Source: Opitutus sp.
Lineage (GTDB): Bacteria; Verrucomicrobiota; Verrucomicrobiia; Opitutales; Opitutaceae
Direction: 5' to 3'
Assembly (NCBI GenBank): GCA_009695305.1
Contig: SIBG01000005.1
Coordinates: 16,455 to 80,454 of the forward strand
Length of the DNA: 64,000 nucleotides
The notes beneath the pieces are model-generated. The model worked only from the letters and a program-made list of their open reading frames with translations. It searched no databases and was not told the origin of the DNA. Position numbers and translations under genes: made by a program. Positions 33,910 to 41,433 of this stretch are shown in pieces; the stretch's first letter is position 1; the number at the start of each line of letters is the position of its first letter.

Positions 33910-35498
33910 GGTTGACGCGCGTTCCGGGCGGGCGCGGCGGAGGTGAGCCGCGCGCCGCCGAGGGGCACGGGCACAAACTCCTTTGCCACCGCGCCGTCCG
34001 CGGTGTGGATGAGCCGCACGCGCCCGTCCTCGCCGGCGGCGGCGACGAGCTGGCCGTCAGGATGAAACGCGAGCGCGTAGATGCCGCCGGAAAAATTCGT
34101 CGCGGCGACGAGTTTTACTTCGGCGGTGGTGAAGCTCTCGATCGCCGCCTTTTCCTCCGCGGAATACGCGCTGGCGATCTTGCCGGCGTAGGCCTTGAGC
34201 AGCAGGGCGGGAATGGTGGCGTCGAACTCGCCCGTGTAGATATTCACCGCGCCCCGGCCGTTGAAACTGCTGGAGGCCGCGATGAGCCGGCCGTCGCGGC
34301 TGTAGTCCACGGCGAAGATGCGGCCGGCCATGGGGGGGAACCGGCGGAGCAGGTTGGCGTTGTCCCCGATCCGACGCGTGGTCTGGCGGAACACCTGATA
34401 AATCGCCGGCACGCCATCCGCGCCGCCGATCAGGACTTCATCGCGGCCGGGCCGGCGCGCCACCGCCTGCAATCCCCCGCGCAACGCGCCCGGCGTGATC
34501 GACGAGATGTTGTCCACAAAACGCTGCGTCTCGACCTCGGTGAGCTTGGTGCTCATGTCGCGCCCCACGGAGATGAGGTGCGTGCCATCACGACTGAAGA
34601 CGGTGCCGAGCACCCAGTCGTTGTGCGAACCCTGCTGGAGCACGAGCTCGCCCGTCGCGGCGGTGAGGGCGCGCACCTTGTTGTCGGGGCAGCCAAACGC
34701 CACCAGCCGGCCGTCGGGCGACCAGCTCACGCCATAGACCGTGTCGTAGCCGATGGGCACTGACACGAGGAGCGTGCGGTCCGCGACCTGCCAAATTTGC
34801 ACTTCGCCCATGCGGGCCGGCAGCCCGCCCGCCACGGCGAGCAATTTCCCATCCGGGGAAAAACGCACGGACTCGATTCGCTCCGACAACCCCACCAGCC
34901 GCGCCACCAGCCCGGTGCCATCCGCGTGGTGGAGCAGCACCTCGTGAAAACCCGCCACGGCGAGCAGCGCGCCATCGGGTGAAAAATCCAGCGAGGTGAT
35001 GACCGGGGGACGTTGGTAAACCGGCGGATGCTTTTCATCGTAGCGCTGCACCACATTTTTCGGCGTGTCGTCCACCGCCCCCTCAGCGATCCATCTACTG
35101 ATGAGGGCGACCTCGGCGGGAGGCAGCGGCGGCTTGTCCTTGGGCATGTCCGCCTCGCCGTCGAGCAGAGTGATCGCGGTCACGAGGGGACTTTGCGCGG
35201 GCTGGCGCGGCACGACGGCGTGGTCGCCGCTATCGCCGCCGGCGAGGAGCCGGCTGAAATCGGTCATCACGTAGCCGCCCTTGTTTTTCGCGGGCTGATG
35301 GCAACCCTGACAGTTCGCCTGAAAAATCGGCCGAATCTGCTTCCAGTAGCTCACCGGTGCGTGGGGATCGACGACCTCCGGTTTCGGCGGTGCCGCCGCG
35401 ATGGCGCCCACCGGCCAGCCCGCGGCGAAGCACGCGGTGGCGACGAGCCACGCGCGCCAGCGTGGCGGGCGCCCGGAGGGAGCGGCACTTCTCGTCAT
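33906..35498 (-). CDS. c-type cytochrome / WD40 beta-propeller protein
   Basis: The 530-residue protein has a signal-like N-terminus (WRAWLVATACFAAGWPVGA), then a heme-binding domain with C-Q-G-C-H (residues 63-67) in a 'PIFQANCQGCHQPA' context and a distal Met candidate, followed by about seven WD40-like repeats (ITSLDFSPDGALLAVAG, VRFSPDGKLLAVAGG, VYGVSWSPDGRLVAFG, VDYSRDGRLIAASS, LAFHPDGQLVAAAGEDG). The WD40 part should form a second propeller. Such proteins head DUF1549-DUF1501 operons in Verrucomicrobiota and Planctomycetota. The gene leads the minus-strand trio and diverges from propeller 8 across 168 bases (35499-35666), which must hold both promoters; no motif was identified there. 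Confidence 0.92.
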   Translation of the reverse strand: MTRSAAPSGRPPRWRAWLVATACFAAGWPVGAIAAAPPKPEVVDPHAPVSYWKQIRPIFQANCQGCHQPAKNKGGYVMTDFSRLLAGGDSGDHAVVPRQPAQSPLVTAITLLDGEADMPKDKPPLPPAEVALISRWIAEGAVDDTPKNVVQRYDEKHPPVYQRPPVITSLDFSPDGALLAVAGFHEVLLHHADGTGLVARLVGLSERIESVRFSPDGKLLAVAGGLPARMGEVQIWQVADRTLLVSVPIGYDTVYGVSWSPDGRLVAFGCPDNKVRALTAATGELVLQQGSHNDWVLGTVFSRDGTHLISVGRDMSTKLTEVETQRFVDNISSITPGALRGGLQAVARRPGRDEVLIGGADGVPAIYQVFRQTTRRIGDNANLLRRFPPMAGRIFAVDYSRDGRLIAASSSFNGRGAVNIYTGEFDATIPALLLKAYAGKIASAYSAEEKAAIESFTTAEVKLVAATNFSGGIYALAFHPDGQLVAAAGEDGRVRLIHTADGAVAKEFVPVPLGGARLTSAAPARNARQP

Positions 35499-35666
35499 CA
35501 AAAAAGCAGCGGAGAGTTTCACGAAGGGTAGATCGCGGAGTGGGACCGCGGGAAAGCGCCCCCCATGAACCAAACTGTCGCGCGCAAGACAAGGCCGATC
35601 GCGGTTCCAGCAAACTCGGTGCGATTGCCTCGTTGCATCCGGCCGACGCCCACGTTGGCTCTGACG

Positions 35667-37109
35667 ATGATCCCCGCCCGGCACCCCATCCGCCGCCTCC
35701 TGCTTTTCGCCGCCGGCGGCGCCCTCGCGGCGGCGGAGCCGCCCGTCGCGAACTGGCCGCAATTTCGCGGCGCCCATGGCGCCGGCGTCGCCACGGCGGC
35801 CAAGCCGCCCGTGAAAATCGGACCAACCGAGGGCGTGTTGTGGAGTGTCGAGGTGCCGTGGTCGCCGTCGTCGCCGTCGTCGCCGAGCATTTGGGGTGAC
35901 CAGATTTTTCTCACGACGTTTCACGACGGCCAGTTGGAAACGCGTTGCCACGACCGCACCGACGGCCGCCTGCGCTGGGCCCGCCGCCTCAAGCCGGAGG
36001 GCGTCGAGGAGTTTCACCGCTCGGACGGCAGTCCCGCGGCCTCGACCCCTGCCACGGATGGCCAGCACGTCGTCAGCTACTTTGGCTCGTTCGGGCTCAT
36101 CTGCCACGATGTGGACGGCAAGGAACTCTGGCGGCATCCCATGCCACTGGCGGAGAGCATGGGCCAATACGGTTCGGGCACGTCGCCGATCATCGTCGGC
36201 CAGCGCGTGCTGTTGAGCCGCGACCAGCATCGCTTTCCCTCGCTGCTCGCAGTCGATCTCGCGACAGGCAAAACGCTCTGGGAAACACCCCGGCTCGACT
36301 CCGCGGGGAGTTTTGGCACCCCTGTGCTTTGGCGAAACAACGGCGTGGATGAAATCGTGCTCGCGGGCCCGGGTCGGCTCAAGGGTTACGACCTGGCGAC
36401 GGGCGCGGAACGCTGGGTCGTCGAGGGTATCACCGCCAACGTTTGCACGACGCCCGTGATCGCCGACGGGCTGCTGTGTTTCGCCGCGTGGTCCAACGGC
36501 CAGACCGACTCGCCCCTGGCGACGTGGGACATGTTTCTCAAAACCTACGACAAGAACGGCGACGGGGTGGTGGACTTCGATGAAACCCCGATGGCCCAAC
36601 GCGACTACCTGCGTGGACTCGATGTGAATCGCGACGGTAAATATACGAAGGAGGACTGGGACATCATCCAGGCGAAGGTCTCGCGAACCGGAAACGTGAT
36701 GGTGGCCGTGAAGCCCGGCGGCACGGGCGACATCACCGAAACGCATGTAGCTTGGATTTTTCGCAAGGGCCTGCCCTACGTGCCTTCGCCGCTCTACTAC
36801 GACGGACGCATTTATCTGGTGAAGGACGGCGGAATCTTTTCCTCGCTCGACGCGAAAACCGGCGAGCCGTTCTACGCGCAGGAGCGAATCGGCGCGGCCG
36901 GCGACTACTATGCCTCACCCGTGGCCGCGGACGGGCGGATCTACGTCGCATCGCTCGCGGGCAAACTCACCGTCGTGCAGGCAGGCGGCGACAAACCCGA
37001 GATTCTCCATCAAGCGGAATTCAACGAGCGCATCCTCGCCACGCCAGCGTTGGTCGGTGACGAGCTCTATCTGCGCACGGAGCAGCGGCTGTGGGCGTTT
37101 GGGAAGTAG
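35667..37109 (+). CDS. PQQ-like beta-propeller protein 8 with an inserted EF-hand pair
   Basis: The 480-residue protein has a signal peptide (residues 1-22, RRLLLFAAGGALAAAEPP) and the signature NWPQFRGAHGAG. Blades include DRTDGRLRW, DVDGKELW, DLATGKTLW, DLATGAERW and DAKTGEPFY. Between blades, at about residues 293-330, lie two 12-residue EF-hand loops: DKNGDGVVDFDE and DVNRDGKYTKED, each with acidic or Asn ligands at 1, 3, 5 and 12. None of the other propellers in the window shows this. It probably binds two Ca2+ ions, which could control propeller stability or a surface loop. It diverges from the cytochrome-WD40 gene and converges on the nitrilase gene. Confidence 0.9.
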   Translation: MIPARHPIRRLLLFAAGGALAAAEPPVANWPQFRGAHGAGVATAAKPPVKIGPTEGVLWSVEVPWSPSSPSSPSIWGDQIFLTTFHDGQLETRCHDRTDGRLRWARRLKPEGVEEFHRSDGSPAASTPATDGQHVVSYFGSFGLICHDVDGKELWRHPMPLAESMGQYGSGTSPIIVGQRVLLSRDQHRFPSLLAVDLATGKTLWETPRLDSAGSFGTPVLWRNNGVDEIVLAGPGRLKGYDLATGAERWVVEGITANVCTTPVIADGLLCFAAWSNGQTDSPLATWDMFLKTYDKNGDGVVDFDETPMAQRDYLRGLDVNRDGKYTKEDWDIIQAKVSRTGNVMVAVKPGGTGDITETHVAWIFRKGLPYVPSPLYYDGRIYLVKDGGIFSSLDAKTGEPFYAQERIGAAGDYYASPVAADGRIYVASLAGKLTVVQAGGDKPEILHQAEFNERILATPALVGDELYLRTEQRLWAFGK

Positions 37110-37131
37110 CCCCGCGCATCGTCGCCCCGCA

Positions 37132-38100
37132 CTACTCCGAGAATTTTATCTCGCGCGTGTCGCGTTCTTGGCCCGTTCGCTGGGTGAGCGGGCCGTAGAG
37201 TTCGGGACGCCGGGCGCGAATCCACAGGCGGCCGGTGGCGTGCTCCAGGAGGCTCCCTTCGAGATCGGCGACGACCATCGCATCGGCGGCAGCTGATGTC
37301 TCGGTGAGGATACGCCCGTAGGGGTCGAGGATCATCGCGTTGCCCGTGCGGATTTCGTCGTCGTCGACGCCGACGCCGTTGCTGAAGATGAGAAAAATAC
37401 CGTTGTCGTGCGCCCGGCTCGGGAGCCAGCGCATCAGCCAGCCCCGGCCCTTGTCGCCGAGAAACTCCCGCTGGATCGCGGCGGGGTCCTGGTGGCGGTG
37501 GTCCCACACCGCGCGCTCGATGAGGCCCATGAGATGCGGGTTCCGGCTGCGGACGGCGCCGGTTTGGTGCGGCGCAATCAGGATTTCCGCGCCGCGCAGC
37601 GTGGTCAGGCGCACGTTCTCGACGAGGTTGCAGTCGTAGCAAATCAGCACGCCGACGCGAAATCCCTCCGGCAAATCGAAGACCGTGAGCTCGGTGCCGC
37701 TGCGCACGACCTCGTGCTCGAAGGCGTGGAGCTTGCGATGCCGGTGAATGGTGCCGTCCGGCAGCGCGACCACGTAGCTATTGTGAAACACACCGTCGAC
37801 GCCCGCCTCGAACCAGCCCGCGCCCACCGAGACGTTGTGCCGGCGCGCGAGCGCGATCAGTCGTTGCGTGCTCGGGCCGTCGGGGATCGGCTCGGCGAGC
37901 GCGGCGAGCTGGGCGACGGTGAGATTCCGCACGAACCAGTAGCCGCTCACGCAGCCTTCCGGAAACACCACGAGCCGCACGCCCTGCGCCGCGGCTTCGG
38001 CCGTGAAGGCCTCGATCTTGCGGAAGTTCGCCTCCTTGTCACCAGGCGCGCTCTCGAGCTGGACCGAGGCGACGCGAAGTTGACGGGGAGAGGAGGACAT
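37132..38100 (-). CDS. Carbon-nitrogen hydrolase (nitrilase superfamily)
   Basis: The 322-residue protein has the Glu-Lys-Cys triad in context: VVFPEGCVSGYW (Glu), HRHRKLHAFEHE (Lys) and GVLICYDCNLVE (Cys in ICYD). Members hydrolyse nitriles, amides or carbamoyl groups; the substrate is not predictable here, although the amidase-like branch (aliphatic amidase or carbamoyl-amino-acid hydrolase) is more likely than true nitrilase. It has no signal peptide and should be cytoplasmic. I chose the ATG at 38098-38100; the upstream extension reads through a palindromic repeat. It may be co-transcribed with the FG-GAP gene upstream (157 bases away), but the repeat lies between them. Confidence 0.88.
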   Translation of the reverse strand: MSSSPRQLRVASVQLESAPGDKEANFRKIEAFTAEAAAQGVRLVVFPEGCVSGYWFVRNLTVAQLAALAEPIPDGPSTQRLIALARRHNVSVGAGWFEAGVDGVFHNSYVVALPDGTIHRHRKLHAFEHEVVRSGTELTVFDLPEGFRVGVLICYDCNLVENVRLTTLRGAEILIAPHQTGAVRSRNPHLMGLIERAVWDHRHQDPAAIQREFLGDKGRGWLMRWLPSRAHDNGIFLIFSNGVGVDDDEIRTGNAMILDPYGRILTETSAAADAMVVADLEGSLLEHATGRLWIRARRPELYGPLTQRTGQERDTREIKFSE

Positions 38101-38110
38101 AAAAGGGATT

Positions 38111-38204
38111 GTCATTCTGAGCGCAGCGAAGAATCCAATTGGATTTTCACCGCGGTTTCGGGAGACGTTTTTCCTGCTGGATTTTTCGCTTCGCTCCGCA
38201 TGAC
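38111..38204. repeat. REP-like inverted repeat (GTCATTCTGAGCG...)
   Basis: GTCATTCTGAGCGCAGCGAA at 38111-38130 (running on to 38137) pairs with the complementary segment 38178-38204, which ends in CGCATGAC. It lies just upstream of the nitrilase gene and close to the end of the FG-GAP gene. It is a family distinct from the other palindromes, though the GTCATTN(C/G)-type outer end is shared with 4929-5012. Confidence 0.75.
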
Positions 38205-38257
38205 AAACGTAAGAAGCACTGCTGGACGCCCGGGTTGGCTCTCGGTGCACCAAAGAG

Positions 38258-39697
38258 CTATTTCTTGGGTGCCGCCTTGGCTTTTCCACTGTCGGCCTTC
38301 GCTGCATCGGTGGCGCGCGCGGTGTGCGTGATCACGTCGCGGGCGGTGAGTGAATTTTTTTCGGCGTCGGGGAAGAGCACCCTGGGTTGCGCCGCGGCCC
38401 ACTCGGCGGGCGAGACTTTCTGCGCCTGATTCGTGAAGACGAACGCGCCTTTTTTGTTGCCGATGATGATGTCGGGGCGGCCGTCGCCGTTGACGTCGCC
38501 GAGGCCGATCTGGCGGCCGACGCCCGAGTTGTCGTCGATCAGGTGCGGCACCCAGTCGACCGATTTGTCGGGGCGGCGCACGAGTTTGAACCAGTAGAGG
38601 ACGGCGGGCGCGCCGGCGTCGGCCGGGGCGCTCGCCGCGCCGGGCGGGCCGTGCGCCCAGAAGCATTTGCCGGTGACGATGTCCTTGAGGCCGTCGCCGT
38701 CCACGTCGACGAGCTCGACGGCGTGGACTTCCGAGAAGGTAACGCCGTAGCGATTCTCGCGCGGCTCCTTATTTAGGAAAATGTGCGGCTTGAAGTCGGG
38801 CCCGCCGTCGGGAGTTTTTTCGGCGAGCTGCTCATACCACGCGAAACCGTAGCCGTGCGCAGCGAGCGAGGTGATAATGTCGGCCCGGCCGTCGCCATTA
38901 ATATCGTAGGCAAACATCTGCGCGCCGCCCGGTGCGAAAAAATAACGGTGCAGCTTCCAGGCGGGGTTGCCTTCGAGCGAGGCGGGCTGCTCGAACCAGC
39001 CGTCTTTGAACAATACATCCGGGCGGCCGTCGCCGTTCACGTCACCCACGCCGAGGCCGTGCGTGTAGCGCTGCCAGTTGCCGCCGGTGGAGATGGCGGT
39101 GAACTTCCACTTCGCGCCCGGGTTTTTCCAATCGGGCGAAGCGTAGCCGAAGTTCCCGCCGTTCACGCAGACGATCTCGGGTTTTCCATCGCCGGTCAGA
39201 TCGACGAAGGTCGGTGACTCGTTGTCGACTTCGTCGAGCACGGTGTGGCGCGTCCAGTGCCGGTCGTCGCCGGCAGGGTTGAGGTAGAGGTAGGCGGGGG
39301 TGTGCGGCAGGCCGTAGGTGAGCACGTCGTTCCAGCCGTCGCCGTTGAAGTCGTGGACGAAGGTGAAGAAGTTGTCGTTCGAGTAGGCGTTGGCGTTGCC
39401 CATGCCGCCGTGCCAGCCGGCGAAGGTGCGGGAGGAGCCGTCCGGGTTTTTCACCGTGGTGGTTTTGGCCGGCGCGTAGAGTTCATGCCGCCGCGTGAAG
39501 TCCGGGCCCTCCCACCAATACGGGCCGCAGACGGCGTCGGGTTTCCCGTCGCGGTTCAAATCGCCGAGCGCCGCGCCTTCGCTCCAATAAAACTCCTCGA
39601 GGTGTTGTTTTTTGAACGAGTGCAGCGTGAGATCGGCGGCCATCACGGACGCCACCATCGCGCCGACGATCGCCAGGGGGAGCAGTTTCGTGTGCAC
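38258..39697 (-). CDS. FG-GAP/VCBS-repeat exported protein
   Basis: The 479-residue protein has a signal peptide (MHTKLLPLAIVGAMVASVMA) and at least seven FG-GAP calcium-binding loops: DLNRDGKPD, DFNGDGWND, DLTGDGKPE, DVNGDGRPD (twice), DINGDGRAD and DVDGDGLKD. This arrangement forms an integrin-like beta-propeller, so it is a further exported propeller near the PQQ-like set. The C-terminal tail is Ala/Lys-rich (AADSGKAKAAPKK-like) and probably disordered. Such proteins are typical of Verrucomicrobiota cell surfaces and may bind ligands or carbohydrate. It diverges from propeller 9 across 148 bases (39698-39845) with no identifiable motif. Confidence 0.9.
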   Translation of the reverse strand: MHTKLLPLAIVGAMVASVMAADLTLHSFKKQHLEEFYWSEGAALGDLNRDGKPDAVCGPYWWEGPDFTRRHELYAPAKTTTVKNPDGSSRTFAGWHGGMGNANAYSNDNFFTFVHDFNGDGWNDVLTYGLPHTPAYLYLNPAGDDRHWTRHTVLDEVDNESPTFVDLTGDGKPEIVCVNGGNFGYASPDWKNPGAKWKFTAISTGGNWQRYTHGLGVGDVNGDGRPDVLFKDGWFEQPASLEGNPAWKLHRYFFAPGGAQMFAYDINGDGRADIITSLAAHGYGFAWYEQLAEKTPDGGPDFKPHIFLNKEPRENRYGVTFSEVHAVELVDVDGDGLKDIVTGKCFWAHGPPGAASAPADAGAPAVLYWFKLVRRPDKSVDWVPHLIDDNSGVGRQIGLGDVNGDGRPDIIIGNKKGAFVFTNQAQKVSPAEWAAAQPRVLFPDAEKNSLTARDVITHTARATDAAKADSGKAKAAPKK

Positions 39698-39845
39698 GCG
39701 CTACGGTGGTGGCGCCGCGCCCGCCCAGTCAAGACGGTTGCGGCCGGGGCCCGACCGCACGGAGGTGGCTTTGGGCGCGCGAGACGAGGACCAGCGGTAG
39801 CCGTCGCGGCTTGCACGGCGAGGGCATTTGCCCTCGGCTTCGCGC

Positions 39846-41198
39846 ATGAAAAAGATCACCCCGTTTCGCTTCGTAGCCGCACTGGTCCTCGCCGCGTCAG
39901 CCGCGGCCGCCGCGAACTGGCCCCAGTATCGCGGGCCCAGCGCCAGCGGCCTGGACGCCACCACCGCGCTGCCGACCACGTGGAATGCCGCGACCGGCGA
40001 AAATCTCCGCTGGCAGACGCCGATCCCCGGTCTCGCCCACTCCTCGCCCATCGTCTGGGGTGATCGCGTTTACCTCGCCACCGCGGTGGCGGCCGGCGGC
40101 AAGTCCGATCTCAAGGTCGGGCTCTACGGCGACATCGCTTCGGCCCCAAATACCGAGAAAAACCAATGGCGGCTGCTCGCGCTCGACAAGCTCACCGGCC
40201 AGGTCGTCTGGAACGTGCTCGGCCACGAATCCGTGCCCAAAGTCGCGCGCCACACGAAGGCCACGCACTGCAACTCCACGCCCGTTACCGACGGCTCGCG
40301 CCTCGTCGCCCTCTTCGGTTCGGAGGGCCTGTTCTGTTTCGACGCGAAGGACGGCAAACTCCTCTGGAAAAAAGACCTCGGCCCAATGGACGCCGGTTAT
40401 TTCGCGATGCCGAACGCCCAGTGGGGCTTCGCCAGTTCGCCGATCATTCATGAGGGCAAGGTCATCGTGCAATGCGACGTGCAGAAAGGCTCGTTCCTCG
40501 CCGCGTTCGACCTCGCGACGGGCCGGGAACTCTGGCGCACAGCGCGGGCCGATGTCCCGACTTGGAGCACGCCCACCATCGTCACCGCCGCCGGTCGCAC
40601 CCAGATCGCCGTCAATGGCTGGCACCACACCGGCGGCTACGATTTCGCGACCGGCCAGGAGCTATGGAAACTCGACGGCGGCGGCGATATTCCCGTGCCC
40701 ACGCCCATCGCCGCCGGCGAGTTCATCTACTTCACGAGCGGCCACGGACGCAGCAGCCCGATGCGCGCCATCCGCGCCGACGCCACCGGCGACATCACGC
40801 CCGACAACTCCGACTGGAAACACCCCGCCATCGCGTGGAATCACGATCGCCGCGGCGACTACATGCAGACCCCCATCCTCGTGGGCGCGTTGCTCTATGG
40901 CTGCCGGGACAACGCAACGCTCACCTGCTTCGACGCGCAGACTGGCGAGGTGCGTTTCACGGAACGCCTCTCCAGCAACGCGAGCGAAGGCTTCACGTCG
41001 TCCCCAGTGTCGGACGGGCGGCACGTTTACTTCACGAGCGAGCTCGGCAACGTGCGGGTGATCGCGGCCACGGAAAAATTTTCCCTCGTCGCGACGAATT
41101 CACTCGGGGAAACCTGCCTCTCCACGCCCGCGATTTCCGACGGCATGCTGTTTTTCCGCACGCGCGAGAAACTCGTGGCGGTCGGAGCGAAGCGCTGA
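39846..41198 (+). CDS. PQQ-like beta-propeller protein 9, exported
   Basis: The 450-residue protein has a signal peptide (residues 1-23, FRFVAALVLAASAAAAA) and the signature NWPQYRGPSASG. The 'SSPIVWGDRVYLATA' segment and the following Gly/Lys-rich loop (VAAGGKSDLKVGLYGD) resemble protein 1. Blade motifs are DKLTGQVVW, DAKDGKLLW, DLATGRELW, DFATGQELW and DAQTGEVRF. A TTG 18 bases upstream is possible; I prefer the ATG. It ends a divergent pair with the FG-GAP gene and is followed by a palindromic element before the TonB receptor gene. Confidence 0.9.
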   Translation: MKKITPFRFVAALVLAASAAAAANWPQYRGPSASGLDATTALPTTWNAATGENLRWQTPIPGLAHSSPIVWGDRVYLATAVAAGGKSDLKVGLYGDIASAPNTEKNQWRLLALDKLTGQVVWNVLGHESVPKVARHTKATHCNSTPVTDGSRLVALFGSEGLFCFDAKDGKLLWKKDLGPMDAGYFAMPNAQWGFASSPIIHEGKVIVQCDVQKGSFLAAFDLATGRELWRTARADVPTWSTPTIVTAAGRTQIAVNGWHHTGGYDFATGQELWKLDGGGDIPVPTPIAAGEFIYFTSGHGRSSPMRAIRADATGDITPDNSDWKHPAIAWNHDRRGDYMQTPILVGALLYGCRDNATLTCFDAQTGEVRFTERLSSNASEGFTSSPVSDGRHVYFTSELGNVRVIAATEKFSLVATNSLGETCLSTPAISDGMLFFRTREKLVAVGAKR

Positions 41199-41213
41199 GG
41201 CGTCTTCGGGCGC

Positions 41214-41274
41214 GACCGCTGGGCGCGCCGCAATCGTGACATAACTCGAGGCACCCTCGGCGGGCCCAGCGGTC
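41214..41274. repeat. REP-like inverted repeat (GACCGCTGGGC...GCCCAGCGGTC)
   Basis: The 11-base perfect arms (41214-41224 and 41264-41274) enclose about 39 bases. A closely related GCCCAGCGGTCC-GTCCC sequence recurs inside the 44846-45024 element. The rest of the 235-base gap 41199-41433 shows no gene and no recognisable promoter. Confidence 0.65.
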
Positions 41275-41433
41275 CCGCCCTCCTCTCGAACTGACTGTTT
41301 CGACGCCCGATTAGAACACGGTCCGCCCACGAAAAATCTGGACGGTGGGTCGCACCTTCGGGCAATGGTGAAGCGTCCTGACTGCCGGTGCTCCCACCGC
41401 CGCGCCGAGCCCACATCTTCAAACCCACTTCCC

